In this document: piece after piece, positions 1 through 7,109 of the stretch
Layout of the letters: each line of letters opens with the position of its first letter
Numbering within the stretch: position 1 is the stretch's first letter
NCBI RefSeq assembly: GCF_004912275.1
Contig: NZ_STGY01000039.1
Coordinates: 1 to 41,546, forward strand
Origin: Glycomyces buryatensis
Lineage (GTDB): Bacteria > Actinomycetota > Actinomycetes > Mycobacteriales > Micromonosporaceae
Length of the DNA: 41,546 bases
Direction: 5' to 3'
Notes under the pieces: model-generated
Seen by the model: only the letters and a program-made list of their open reading frames with translations
Told to the model about the DNA's origin: nothing
Database searches by the model: none
Position numbers and translations under genes: made by a program

Positions 1-116
1 GAGCATAAGTTGGTCTCAACCTCTGTGAAGGAGACCATCAGCGCTCACGAAATTCACAAAACGTGCAGTGAGCTTGTTTCGTGTGCCACGACCAGGGAGG
101 TTGTTGTGCACCGCCG

Positions 117-233
117 GAATCGGTGCAGTGGGTGCGCCCGGAACTGCAAGCAGAGGTCACCGTTGCCTCCCGGGAACCGGACGGGCGGCTACGCCAGCCC
201 AAGTTCATGCGAGTGCGCCTCGACCAGCTCGGG
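117..233 (+). pseudogene. Remnant of the C-terminal end of an ATP-dependent DNA ligase (LigD/LigC type)
   Basis: About 39 codons in one frame read like the end of the OB-fold of ATP-dependent DNA ligases: a WVRPEL block followed by an AEV strand, a DGRLRQP block, then KFMRVRLD. WVRPEL...DGxLRxPxF is the hallmark C-terminal signature of LigD-type and related actinobacterial ligases. There is no catalytic KxDG domain: the frame runs out just upstream, where the next frame takes over, and the reading continues without similarity after the LDQLG block. I infer a decayed gene, or a gene cut by the window edge and then frameshifted. It cannot be a working ligase as seen. The identification rests only on this short motif block. 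Confidence 0.5.
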
Positions 234-668
234 CGAAACCTTGCATTCGCTCGCTTTCCTCACCATCACCCGCACCACCGGCCAGGGGCACGTACTGCCC
301 CGTCGATCGTCGGCCCCTGCGGGGGATCAAGCGGTCCTCGGAAAAGCTCGCGTCGGATGAGGGAGGCAAGGCAGCATGATCGGCCCTATCCAGTTGGTAC
401 GCAGGCTCATCCACAGGAGCGCAGTTTCCGCCCTCCCACAGCCCGAACCAGTGACCTCCGCAGAGCTGACTTCCGGAACTGTCATCCAATCGCCCAGGCT
501 CGGCCCCGGTTGCCTCTAGAACGTCTGGGGCTCGAACCTCCGCGGTATCGTGACGCGTCCGGCCCTTCGAGCCCGGGAAGCACCTCGGCACGGCGCCCGA
601 AGTCGCGCCCGGGAGGGGTCCCGAGCGACGCCGCTTATGGTGGGCGTGCCGGGAGGTGACGGTACGGA
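234..668. other. No gene supported
   Basis: Open frames exist on both strands here but their translations are rich in Arg, Pro and His and show no recognisable motif, as expected of non-coding frames in high-GC DNA. The only useful signal is a strong ribosome binding site, GGAGGTGA at 652-659, which serves the gene starting at 669. Confidence 0.5.
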
Positions 669-1133
669 ATGCAGCACGCGGATGCGTACGTCTCGTTCAA
701 GGTCGGGCATCCGACCGGAAACTACAGCACAACGGTCCACGGTGGAAGCTCGCCGCTGTTCATCTTCCCCGAGAGATCCGAACGGGTGCGTCGGCCCGAG
801 ACCGGCTCCGCCATCGTGGAGGTCCGCTGCGTGCGATGCGACGCCAGTGTCCCGCTTCGCGTCAGCAGTCTCCGCAGCATCCGAAAGATGCGCTGGTTGT
901 CGGCGGCCCTGGCGATGGCGGGGATAGTGACATTCTCGGTACTCTTCTACATATCGGGGGACCCTCCGCCGGCAACCGAGAACTTGTCGCCGGAGGACTC
1001 CGCCAGGTTGATCGTCGCGATTGCGGCATGGGTGGCTGTCGGCGCCGGCGTAGTCGGCGTGGGGGCCCAAAACGGAGTCCGAACGCGATACCGCCTGTAC
1101 GCGGAGGACAAGCACGCGGTGCAGCCCGACTGA
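669..1133 (+). CDS. Hypothetical two-helix membrane protein with a CxxC pair
   Basis: This 154-aa protein is not recognised. The ATG is preceded by GGAGGTGA at 652-659 with 9 nt spacing, which supports this start. Residues 1-50 are polar. C54 and C57 form a CxxC pair within an Arg-Val rich strand, possibly a half zinc ribbon. Two hydrophobic segments at about 76-95 and 114-133 look like membrane helices, joined by a short acidic, Pro-rich loop that would lie outside if the basic stretch at 66-76 stays in the cytoplasm. The tail is polar. It stands alone between debris on both sides, so context does not suggest a job. Coding character is good, but function is unknown. Confidence 0.6.
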   Translation: MQHADAYVSFKVGHPTGNYSTTVHGGSSPLFIFPERSERVRRPETGSAIVEVRCVRCDASVPLRVSSLRSIRKMRWLSAALAMAGIVTFSVLFYISGDPPPATENLSPEDSARLIVAIAAWVAVGAGVVGVGAQNGVRTRYRLYAEDKHAVQPD

Positions 1134-1213
1134 GGATTCCGCCTCGGCCCCGTTCGGCGCCGTCGGGCCAGCCGCCGGTCCGAGCCCGCCGATCGGGCTT
1201 TCCCGGTGGACCG

Positions 1214-1360
1214 TCAGCCGACGCAGAACTCGTTCCCCTCGGGATCGGCCATCACGACATGGTGGCGAGTCTCCTCCGCGAGCTTTGTCGCGCCGGCCTC
1301 GGTCAGCCGCTCCGCCTCCGCCTTGATCCGGGCCCACCGCTCGTCGCCGATGCCGGGCAC
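1214..1360 (-). pseudogene. C-terminal fragment of a VOC/glyoxalase-family protein
   Basis: Read on the minus strand, the last 48 codons give RWARIKAEAERLTEAGAT, then a HHVVMADPEGNEFCVG end. The MADPEGNEFC strand is the characteristic final beta strand of small actinobacterial glyoxalase/bleomycin-resistance (VOC) domains, and the preceding helix fits the usual 'gap-between-domains' helix. A stop codon lies directly upstream at 1368-1370, so about two thirds of a normal 115-130 aa domain is missing. A GTG at 1358-1360 could start a peptide, but a 48-residue VOC fragment would not fold. I read this as a relic left by rearrangement next to the insertion sequence at 1651. Confidence 0.7.
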
Positions 1361-1366
1361 CTGGCC

Positions 1367-1657
1367 TCAGCGGCGGGACTGGTCCCCGTCCCTCGCGACT
1401 TCGATAGGCGCACTGGGAATCTGCACCGGCCCAAACGTTATAGTCGGCGGCTTCGCTGGGTCTTTCACATGGCCGCCCAGGCCAGCATCATCGGCACCGG
1501 TCCCAATAGGGATTTCTACCTGAAGAAGCGCGCTGAGGGCTGCCGCCACGTCCAGGCCGTCATAGCCTTGGCCCGCCGCAGGGTCGATGTCCGCTGGGCG
1601 CTCCTGCGCGACAACCGCACCTTCAGCCTGGAGCCACCGTCTCGGCCTACTTGACAA
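1367..1657 (-). other. Possible gene remnant of unknown kind next to an IS end
   Basis: A 96-codon minus-strand frame (TTG-initiated if translated) has more balanced composition than the surrounding shadow frames, with runs such as GYDGLDVAAALSALLQVEIP. It has no ribosome binding site, no motif I recognise, and its 5' end coincides with the probable end of the IS element near 1651. It may be the end of a gene cut by the insertion, or non-coding. No function is proposed. Confidence 0.25.
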
Positions 1658-1716
1658 AACCCATTGAGAGTCCCGTAAGTGGTCGTGGGGCGGGGGATCG
1701 CGGTGGTCTCGTTAGT

Positions 1717-2310
1717 TCAGCCCGCGAGGGTGAGGTTGTGGAGGCGCGCGATGCCGGCCATGGCCTCGGCGGCGCCCGAACCGCGCAGGCGGCAGTCTCG
1801 CAGCACGTTCCAGCGTTTCATCCGTGCGAAGGTGTGCTCGATGCGGGCACGCACGTGCCGGTGGGAGGCGTTGTGCTCCTCTTTCCAGCCGACAAGCGGC
1901 ACGTCCTTGTCCTTGCGCCGGTGCGGGATGATCGCCCTGGTGCCCGGGTATCCGCCGTCGGCGATCACCTTGCCGTTGCGGGTGGCGTGGTCGACCCCTG
2001 ATTCACCAAACGCTTTGGAGTCGTTGCGGTTGCCCGGCAGCGGGATTCCCACGGCGACGATGAGTTGGGTGTCGGCGTGGATGACCACCTGGTGGTTAGT
2101 CGAGTACCGGTAGTTCTTCGACTTCGCCGCCGCAGTGTGGCCACGGGTGGGTACCAGCGTGCCATCCACGATCAGCACAGTTTCAGGCGCGTACCGCTGC
2201 CGGGCCCGGAGTGCGCCCTTCGGGGCCAGGTCGTCGATGATCCGGTCAACGGCGGATTTGGATGTTGCGAACAGGGCCGCGATTTGGCGCATAGTCAAGC
2301 TAATACTCCA
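1717..2310 (-). pseudogene. IS5-family (DDE_Tnp_4-like) transposase, N-terminus missing
   Basis: The frame starts inside a helix-turn-helix: SLTMRQIAALFATSKSAVDR is the typical site of this transposase group. The DDE catalytic residues follow: D in LIVDGTLVPTRGH, D in VIADGGYPG, and E in RARIEHTFARMKRW. The KNYRYSTNHQVV and PGNRNDSKAF blocks and the C-terminal ARLHNLTLAG are all intact. The family usually has about 60-80 more residues before the helix-turn-helix. Upstream the same frame continues only as Arg/Pro-rich nonsense across another gene's debris. The catalytic core looks undamaged, so inactivation is by 5' loss only. It could still be complemented in trans only if both ends existed, which they do not. 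Confidence 0.85.
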
Positions 2311-2337
2311 TCCGCGAAAGTTGGTGTTTGCGGATGG
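2308..2337. repeat. Perfect 8-bp inverted repeat at the broken end of the IS
   Basis: CCATCCGC at 2308-2315 and GCGGATGG at 2330-2337 enclose 14 nt. The hairpin sits exactly where transposase similarity ends, 20 bp before the sigma-factor debris. It may mark the recombination junction or may be chance in GC-rich DNA. Confidence 0.5.
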
Positions 2338-2357
2338 CGGCCAGTTCTGTTGAGGGG

Positions 2358-2495
2358 TCACGCTGGGTCTGGCAGGTCCATAAGTGCGAGTTTGGCCGGG
2401 TCGGCCACGGCCGTGATCGCGGTGATGCGGCCTTCGGCGACGGTGAAGACCAGGAGGGCCTGCGGGGTGCCGTCGTCGTTCCATAATGGATCCCC
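2358..2495 (-). pseudogene. C-terminal tail of an ECF sigma factor with SnoaL-like extension (ECF41/SigJ type)
   Basis: Minus-strand reading gives GTPQALLVFTVAEGRITAIT, then AVADPAKLALMDLPDP and a stop at 2358-2360. An [A/V]xxFTVAxGRIxxI..VxDPxKL end is the conserved last strand pair of the SnoaL-like domain fused to ECF41/SigJ-type sigma factors. Only about 45 codons survive; no sigma-2 or sigma-4 region lies upstream, where the DUF262 gene occupies the opposite strand. The fragment probably belonged to a gene deleted during insertion or recombination with the neighbouring IS. A free-standing SnoaL-like protein is an alternative source. Confidence 0.6.
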
Positions 2496-2531
2496 GCTGG
2501 TTGTCAACCCCGAAAGGACGCCACGGCAGCA

Positions 2532-4337
2532 ATGTTTCGCAGTGACAAGGAATCGCTCAAAGGCTTGCTTCAGGAGATCGAAGCAGGCGAACTCCAACTC
2601 CCCGACTTCCAGCGGAGCTGGGTGTGGCCGGTCGAGAACATCACCAGGCTGATCGCCTCGGTCTCCGAAGGCTTTCCGATCGGGGCGATCATGACCCTGG
2701 TTACCGGCGGCGCCGTCACGTTCGCCGAGCGCCCCGTCGAGGGCGTCGAAGCAGACGTGAACGCCCAACGTCTGATTTTGGACGGCCAGCAACGTCTCAC
2801 CTCGCTGTTCCAAGCGCTTCGACGCGATGCACCGGTGATCACACAGGACGAAAAGAAACGGCGCCGCAGCGGCTGGTTCTACATCGACATGCGGGACGCG
2901 CTGGACGACAAGGGTTCCCGCGATTCCGCCATCCGCTTTATCGCCGCAGACCGGAAAGTTCGGAACTTCCGCGGTGATGTCGAGCAGGACCTCTCGACCC
3001 CGGAGGCGGAATATGACTCGCTGCTGTTCCCGCTCAGGCTCGCCTTCGAATCCGACGCCTGGGAACGGAGCTTCTACGACCACACCAAGGGAACAGGCCA
3101 CCAGGCAGAGCGGATGGACCTATGGATGGACTTCCGGTCCCAGGTGCTCAGCGCCTTCCGCGAGTATCAAGTTCCACTCATCGAGCTCAAGGCCAACGCG
3201 AGCCGCGAAGCAGTCTGCCAGATCTTCGAGAACGTCAACACCGGTGCAGTGCCGTTGAACGTTTTCGAGCTTCTCACCGCGATCTATGCGGCAGCGTCGT
3301 TCGACCTGCGCTCGGATTGGGAAGCGCACCAGCGGTCGTTGCGCGACCCGCTCGTCCACCGCCTGCTCAAAGAAGTATCAGCCACCGATTTCCTCCAAGC
3401 GGTGACCCTGGTTTCAACCAGGGCGAACCGGCTGGACGCGATTGCTTCTGGCGTTGACCCGGCCAATGCCCCTCGTGTCGGCTGTCGTCGCATCGACATT
3501 CTCGACCTCACGTTGGAGGACTATCGGCGCCACGCTCCGACCGTAGTCGAGGGACTGCTGACAGCGGCCAGGTTTCTATACGGCCAAAAGCTCTTCGAGG
3601 CGAGATTCCTGCCCTACGGCAGCCAGATCATCCCTCTCGCTGCGATCCTCGCGGCACTCGGGGACGACACCGAATCCGCTGGGGCGCAAACGAAGATCTC
3701 ACGCTGGTTCTGGTGCGGCGTGTTCGGTGAGCTGTACGGCGGATCCACCGAGACCAGGTTCGCGGCCGACCTTCCTGAGGTCGTCGCCTGGGTGCGAGGC
3801 TCTGCGGAAGTGCCCCGCACGATCACCGAGGCGCAGTTCGCCGCCTCCCGTCTGTCCACGCTCCGTACCCGCAACAGCGCGGCCTACAAGGGTCTCTACG
3901 CGCTGCTGCTCACGGCCGGGGCACGGGACTGGTTGACCGGGAAAGCCGTCGACGTCGACACCTACTTCGGCGAGAGCCTCGACATCCACCACATCTTCCC
4001 CAAACGATGGTGCGAAGAGCAGGGCATCGATCCCAAGACGTACAACGGGATCGCGAACAAGACGCCGTTGTCGAGCCGCACCAACCGCAAGATCGGCGGA
4101 AGTGCACCTTCGAAGTACCTCCCGTCTCTCGGCGACCAGGACCGAGTGGATGCGACGTTGCGGACGCACTTCGTCGACCCGCAGTTGCCTCGAGTCGATG
4201 ACTTCACGGCGTTTCTACGGGCCCGCGAGGAAACGCTGCTCACCGCGATCGAAGCCGCGACCGGGAAACCGTGCTACCGGGATGCCGCGCGTGCCGCTGA
4301 GTATGTCGGCGAGGTCGACGACACCGAGGACGAATAG
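2532..4337 (+). CDS. DUF262/DUF1524 protein, GmrSD-like restriction nuclease
   Basis: This 601-aa protein has the two-domain layout of GmrSD-type type IV restriction enzymes and relatives such as SspE and BrxU. The N-terminal DUF262 domain (about 1-240) has LPDFQRSWVW at 23-32 and the ParB/Srx-like nucleotide-binding motif DGQQRLTSL at 84-92, plus IFENVNTGAVPLN. The C-terminal DUF1524 His-Me finger nuclease has DIHHIFPKRW at 484-493 and a downstream TPLSSRTNRKIG block at about 511-522. Both active-site signatures look intact and the length is normal. The family senses modified DNA and cuts it, using NTP hydrolysis to control cleavage; which modification is recognised here cannot be told. The ribosome site is weak (AAAGGA 13 nt upstream). 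It is first in a run of same-strand genes. I am sure of the domains, but anti-phage function is inferred. Confidence 0.85.
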   Translation: MFRSDKESLKGLLQEIEAGELQLPDFQRSWVWPVENITRLIASVSEGFPIGAIMTLVTGGAVTFAERPVEGVEADVNAQRLILDGQQRLTSLFQALRRDAPVITQDEKKRRRSGWFYIDMRDALDDKGSRDSAIRFIAADRKVRNFRGDVEQDLSTPEAEYDSLLFPLRLAFESDAWERSFYDHTKGTGHQAERMDLWMDFRSQVLSAFREYQVPLIELKANASREAVCQIFENVNTGAVPLNVFELLTAIYAAASFDLRSDWEAHQRSLRDPLVHRLLKEVSATDFLQAVTLVSTRANRLDAIASGVDPANAPRVGCRRIDILDLTLEDYRRHAPTVVEGLLTAARFLYGQKLFEARFLPYGSQIIPLAAILAALGDDTESAGAQTKISRWFWCGVFGELYGGSTETRFAADLPEVVAWVRGSAEVPRTITEAQFAASRLSTLRTRNSAAYKGLYALLLTAGARDWLTGKAVDVDTYFGESLDIHHIFPKRWCEEQGIDPKTYNGIANKTPLSSRTNRKIGGSAPSKYLPSLGDQDRVDATLRTHFVDPQLPRVDDFTAFLRAREETLLTAIEAATGKPCYRDAARAAEYVGEVDDTEDE

Positions 4338-4407
4338 CCCGGTGACACTGACAGGATGAGACCTCTCGACCCCGCTCAGCAGCGAACATCGCACAAACTC
4401 CGAAGGC

Positions 4408-4919
4408 ATGAAACCATCACTGCCCCAAGGAGACCGCCTCATCCCACTGCGGCAGCAGAGTTCGGCGGGCTCGTCCGCAATAATCGACATCTGGTACGCG
4501 CACACCACCGGTGACCAGTTTGAACTGCAAGTCGCGAGGGACCGGGAGAGCGTGTTCGGAATGTCCGAGCTCGACGAACGTACGACGATCGACACGATGC
4601 CGTTCGTCGACGAGCTGGGGCAGATCCACAACCTCGCGCTCAACGGCCGCGAGTTCCTCATCCCAGGTGATCGCCTGATCTGGGTCTCACGGCACTCCAC
4701 AGGACAAGCGCATTGTGCGATCTTCGATACGTGGGACTACCTTCAAATCACGTCGCGCACCGTCAAGCCCAAGTTCAGCTCGCAAGGCCCTGGCCTGATC
4801 ATGAACTTCTTCCTGACCATGAGCCCGAAGATCCGCCGGAAGTGCGGCAGTTGGTGCGCTCTGCCTTGAAAGGCCACCGCCCGAGGGTGCTTCCTGAGGA
4901 CACGCCGTTCTTCCCGTGA
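4408..4919 (+). pseudogene. Small unknown gene with an apparent one-base frameshift near its end
   Basis: The frame opening at ATG 4408 encodes 153 aa and ends at 4867-4869 with a basic, Cys-rich tail that looks unnatural. From about 4822 the next frame gives EPEDPPEVRQLVRSALKG and then RPRVLPEDTPFFP to a stop at 4917-4919, which looks like a genuine protein end. Restoring one G after the ATG at 4819-4821 joins both parts into a protein of about 170 aa. The N-terminal part has IDIWYAHTTGDQFELQVARD and a FLIPGDRLIWV strand but no family I recognise. It lies 70 nt after the DUF262 gene and probably belongs to the same transcript. It is either a genuine inactivating deletion or a sequencing error. 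No function is assigned. Confidence 0.6.
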
Positions 4920-5122
4920 ACCCGAGTGGAAGAGCCCGCGGTGCGGTCGAGACAGGGTCAGACATGCAGAAACGCGCTGAGTTCATCCACATCGAGTCCG
5001 CTCCTCAAGGGCTTCAAGCAATGACCGTTTGACCGCGAGAAGTGCTCCGGTCGGCAGGATTCACCAACCGGACGCCCATCGACAGGGCAACCGAGTACGG
5101 CAAAGGTGTTGCGTGCCCGGGG

Positions 5123-5128
5123 TAGGCT
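5123..5128 (+). promoter_or_regulatory. Putative -10 box (TAGGCT) for a leaderless transcript
   Basis: TAGGCT fits the actinobacterial TAnnnT -10 consensus and is followed by 6 nt and then ATG at 5135, so the predicted start site falls on that ATG. No convincing -35 box is visible. Confidence 0.5.
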
Positions 5129-5134
5129 GCCCGC

Positions 5135-5170
5135 ATGATGTTCGACGAAACGAGTACCTCAGGTTCATGA
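5135..5170 (+). CDS. Eleven-codon leaderless upstream ORF overlapping the next start
   Basis: ATG ATG at 5135-5140 opens an 11-codon frame (MMFDETSTSGS) that ends with TGA at 5168-5170. This stop overlaps the ATG of the 601-aa gene at 5167 as ATGA. Together with a -10 box placed 6 nt before the first ATG, the layout suggests that ribosomes loaded on a leaderless mRNA translate the short peptide and re-initiate on the main gene, which has no ribosome binding site of its own. The peptide has no regulatory run of any single amino acid, so it is more likely a loading device than an attenuator. This is inference from spacing only. Confidence 0.4.
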   Translation: MMFDETSTSGS

Positions 5171-6969
5171 CGACGTCCGGCGAGCGCAGTGCGCTCGACC
5201 CCGGCCTCGTCCCCGTCCATCACCGCATCCGCGACCTCATCGCGAAATACCCCGAAGGCCCGCTTCCCGAGGCCGAAGTCAAGGCCATCAGCGAATCCGC
5301 GAGACGGCCGTTCCCCGGCAGTGGCGATCCGCTATCCGAACCGTCCTTCAACGATCGGCCGGACCTCAAGACCCGGATCGAACGGCGGCGCGCCGCCCGC
5401 GCGTTCCTGGCCGACATCGTGCGCCCCGCCGGAAGCGGCGTGGCCGCTGACCTTGAACGGCTCAGCGAACGGCTGCGGCACAACACCTTCAGATCCGGGC
5501 GTCCCCCGGCCCTGGAAGCATCCGACCTCGACCTTCCTGCCGACCGAATCCACACCATCGCCCTCCACCTGCTGCGCAACGGCGTCTCGAACGCCGAGGT
5601 CCTGACCGGACTCCACCTCATGGCCGACATCGCACGCAGCGACGACGCGGACCTGCTGCGTGAACTGGCGATGCTCGGGCAAGACCTCGGGTACTACGCG
5701 GTCAGGGCGCTCGGGCGGCTGCCGGGATCGGCGCCGCACCTGCTCAAGGTCGCCGAGCGTACGCCCCGACGGGACCGCACCACCGTGGTGGAAGGACTCG
5801 CGGGCCAGCCGGACGCGGACATCGAGGCACTGCTCGGTTCCTTGTCGCCCAAGCAGACAGCCAGTCTTGCCGAGATGCTGCTCTGTCTGCCTGGGACACC
5901 GCGGCGGCTCATCGGGCACCAAGGGTTCGCCAAGGTCGTCAAAGTCCTCGCCGAAACGCCCCGCGACCTCAGCCGCCACCCGGCCGTCCTGGTCACGATC
6001 GCACGAGTATGGGACGAGGTCCGCTACGGCAGGTTCGCGCTGCTCGGCTTCGCCCCCGGCGAACGCGAGGCCACAGCCGAATCACTCCGGATGCTGCTGA
6101 GGGCACCGGAAGTGGCCGGCGACGTCGAGCGGGCGCTGGCACGCCACCCGGCCTCGGGAACCTTGATCTGGGTGAGCCGCCAGATCGGACGGGCAGTGCT
6201 CGCGGAACCGGAGACCATGCCGTCCGGGATCGCGGTCCGGGTCATCGTCCCCGACCCTGGAAACGGCGGCGACGCGCGAACCCAGCTCCTGGTCGACGGC
6301 GTCCCGCTCATCGAGCGGCTCTTCAACCAGGGGTTCGGGGACTCCCCTGAATGGATGCTCCAGAGGCAGGGGGGTTTGCGGGCCACGGTCGAGCCCCGCG
6401 AGGTCCGGCTCGCCGAACCCGACTGCACCGAAGGGTGCTGCGGGGCCCTGCGGGCCCGGATCTGGCGAGATGAGAAGGCTGGCCTGGTCGAATGGGAGGT
6501 CCGGCATACGCACCGCAGCAAGGAGGGACCGGTTCGCTTCAGTTTCGACGCCGCTGCGTATGACACCGAGATCGCCAGGGCTGCAAGTGACTTCACTTGG
6601 GAATGGCCTGCCCGACGCGCCGCGCGGCTGCTGCGCGAACGGATCATGGCCGAGCCCGAGCTGCTCTCGCGCTGGGAATGCGGCCTCGGATGGGTCAGTT
6701 CCTGGAACCGTGAGCGTTCAACGGTTCAGTTCTACTTCAACTACCCCGGTCGCGAATCGGAGGAAGAGAAGCAGCCGTGGCTTCAGTTTCGGTACGCGTT
6801 CGAGGTACCCGACGCGGTCGTCGTGGACGACACCGCGGTGACCGCCGCCGTCGAGCGGGTCGTGGCGGACCTGCGGTCGGCCGACCCGAAGACCGTCAAG
6901 AGGCACTCCGGCGGGTCGAGAGAACACGCCGAAGCACTCGGTTTCCCCTGGCCACCTCGCAACCGGTGA
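5167..6969 (+). CDS. Unrecognised 601-aa protein, probably helical repeats plus beta-rich C-terminal part
   Basis: I do not recognise this protein. From the ATG at 5167 it has 601 aa. Residues from about 60 to 330 are made of short amphipathic helices (RAARAFLADIVRP, ADLERLSERLR, LLRELAMLGQDLGYYAVRAL) that resemble HEAT-like helical repeats. From about 350 to the end, strands dominate, with a CTEGCCGALRARI cluster of three Cys followed by strands and a Trp-rich segment near 475-500 (TWEWPARRAARLL). There is no signal peptide or membrane segment. The start is chosen because it overlaps the 11-codon upstream ORF as ATGA. Longer in-frame openings upstream read as nonsense. It lies between the DUF262 nuclease and the DUF234 ATPase on the same strand, so a defence-related role is possible but unproven. 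Confidence 0.6.
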   Translation: MTTSGERSALDPGLVPVHHRIRDLIAKYPEGPLPEAEVKAISESARRPFPGSGDPLSEPSFNDRPDLKTRIERRRAARAFLADIVRPAGSGVAADLERLSERLRHNTFRSGRPPALEASDLDLPADRIHTIALHLLRNGVSNAEVLTGLHLMADIARSDDADLLRELAMLGQDLGYYAVRALGRLPGSAPHLLKVAERTPRRDRTTVVEGLAGQPDADIEALLGSLSPKQTASLAEMLLCLPGTPRRLIGHQGFAKVVKVLAETPRDLSRHPAVLVTIARVWDEVRYGRFALLGFAPGEREATAESLRMLLRAPEVAGDVERALARHPASGTLIWVSRQIGRAVLAEPETMPSGIAVRVIVPDPGNGGDARTQLLVDGVPLIERLFNQGFGDSPEWMLQRQGGLRATVEPREVRLAEPDCTEGCCGALRARIWRDEKAGLVEWEVRHTHRSKEGPVRFSFDAAAYDTEIARAASDFTWEWPARRAARLLRERIMAEPELLSRWECGLGWVSSWNRERSTVQFYFNYPGRESEEEKQPWLQFRYAFEVPDAVVVDDTAVTAAVERVVADLRSADPKTVKRHSGGSREHAEALGFPWPPRNR

Positions 6970-7037
6970 CCGATCCCTTCATCCTTCAGGTCCAGTCCAT
7001 GGCTGGTCAGGGCAGGGGCCGTCGATCGGCGAGTCGC

Positions 7038-7092
7038 TTGACCACGCCGCCCGACCTCTACTAAACTACACATTACTAAATTGTGGTTTAGT
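7038..7092 (+). promoter_or_regulatory. Promoter with an AT-rich inverted repeat over the -10 and start region
   Basis: A -35 box TTGACC (7038-7043) is 18 nt from a -10 box TAAACT (7062-7067). ACTAAAC at 7060-7066 and GTTTAGT at 7086-7092 form a perfect 7-bp inverted repeat, and a further ACTAAA lies between them at 7075-7080. The repeat covers the -10 box and the expected transcription start, the usual place for a repressor. The stretch is strikingly AT-rich against its surroundings. It controls the ATPase gene at 7110, whose RBS GGGGAG lies at 7099-7104. Confidence 0.6.
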
Positions 7093-7109
7093 GAAGATGG
7101 GGAGTTGTC

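Larger units (their letters stand above)
1651..2345 (-). mobile_element. 5'-truncated IS5-type insertion sequence
   Basis: The element keeps the 3' two thirds of a DDE transposase gene and a plausible outer end at about 1651-1675, where the sequence changes character 42 nt beyond the transposase stop. The other end is missing: transposase similarity stops near 2310 and sigma-factor debris begins with a stop codon at 2358. The IS is therefore a fixed remnant. No target duplication can be identified because one end is lost. Confidence 0.65.

Noticed and set aside
500..560. tRNA-like GGTTCGAGCCC string on the minus strand
   Set aside because: The flanking arms do not pair into a T-stem and no acceptor, anticodon arm or cloverleaf can be built.
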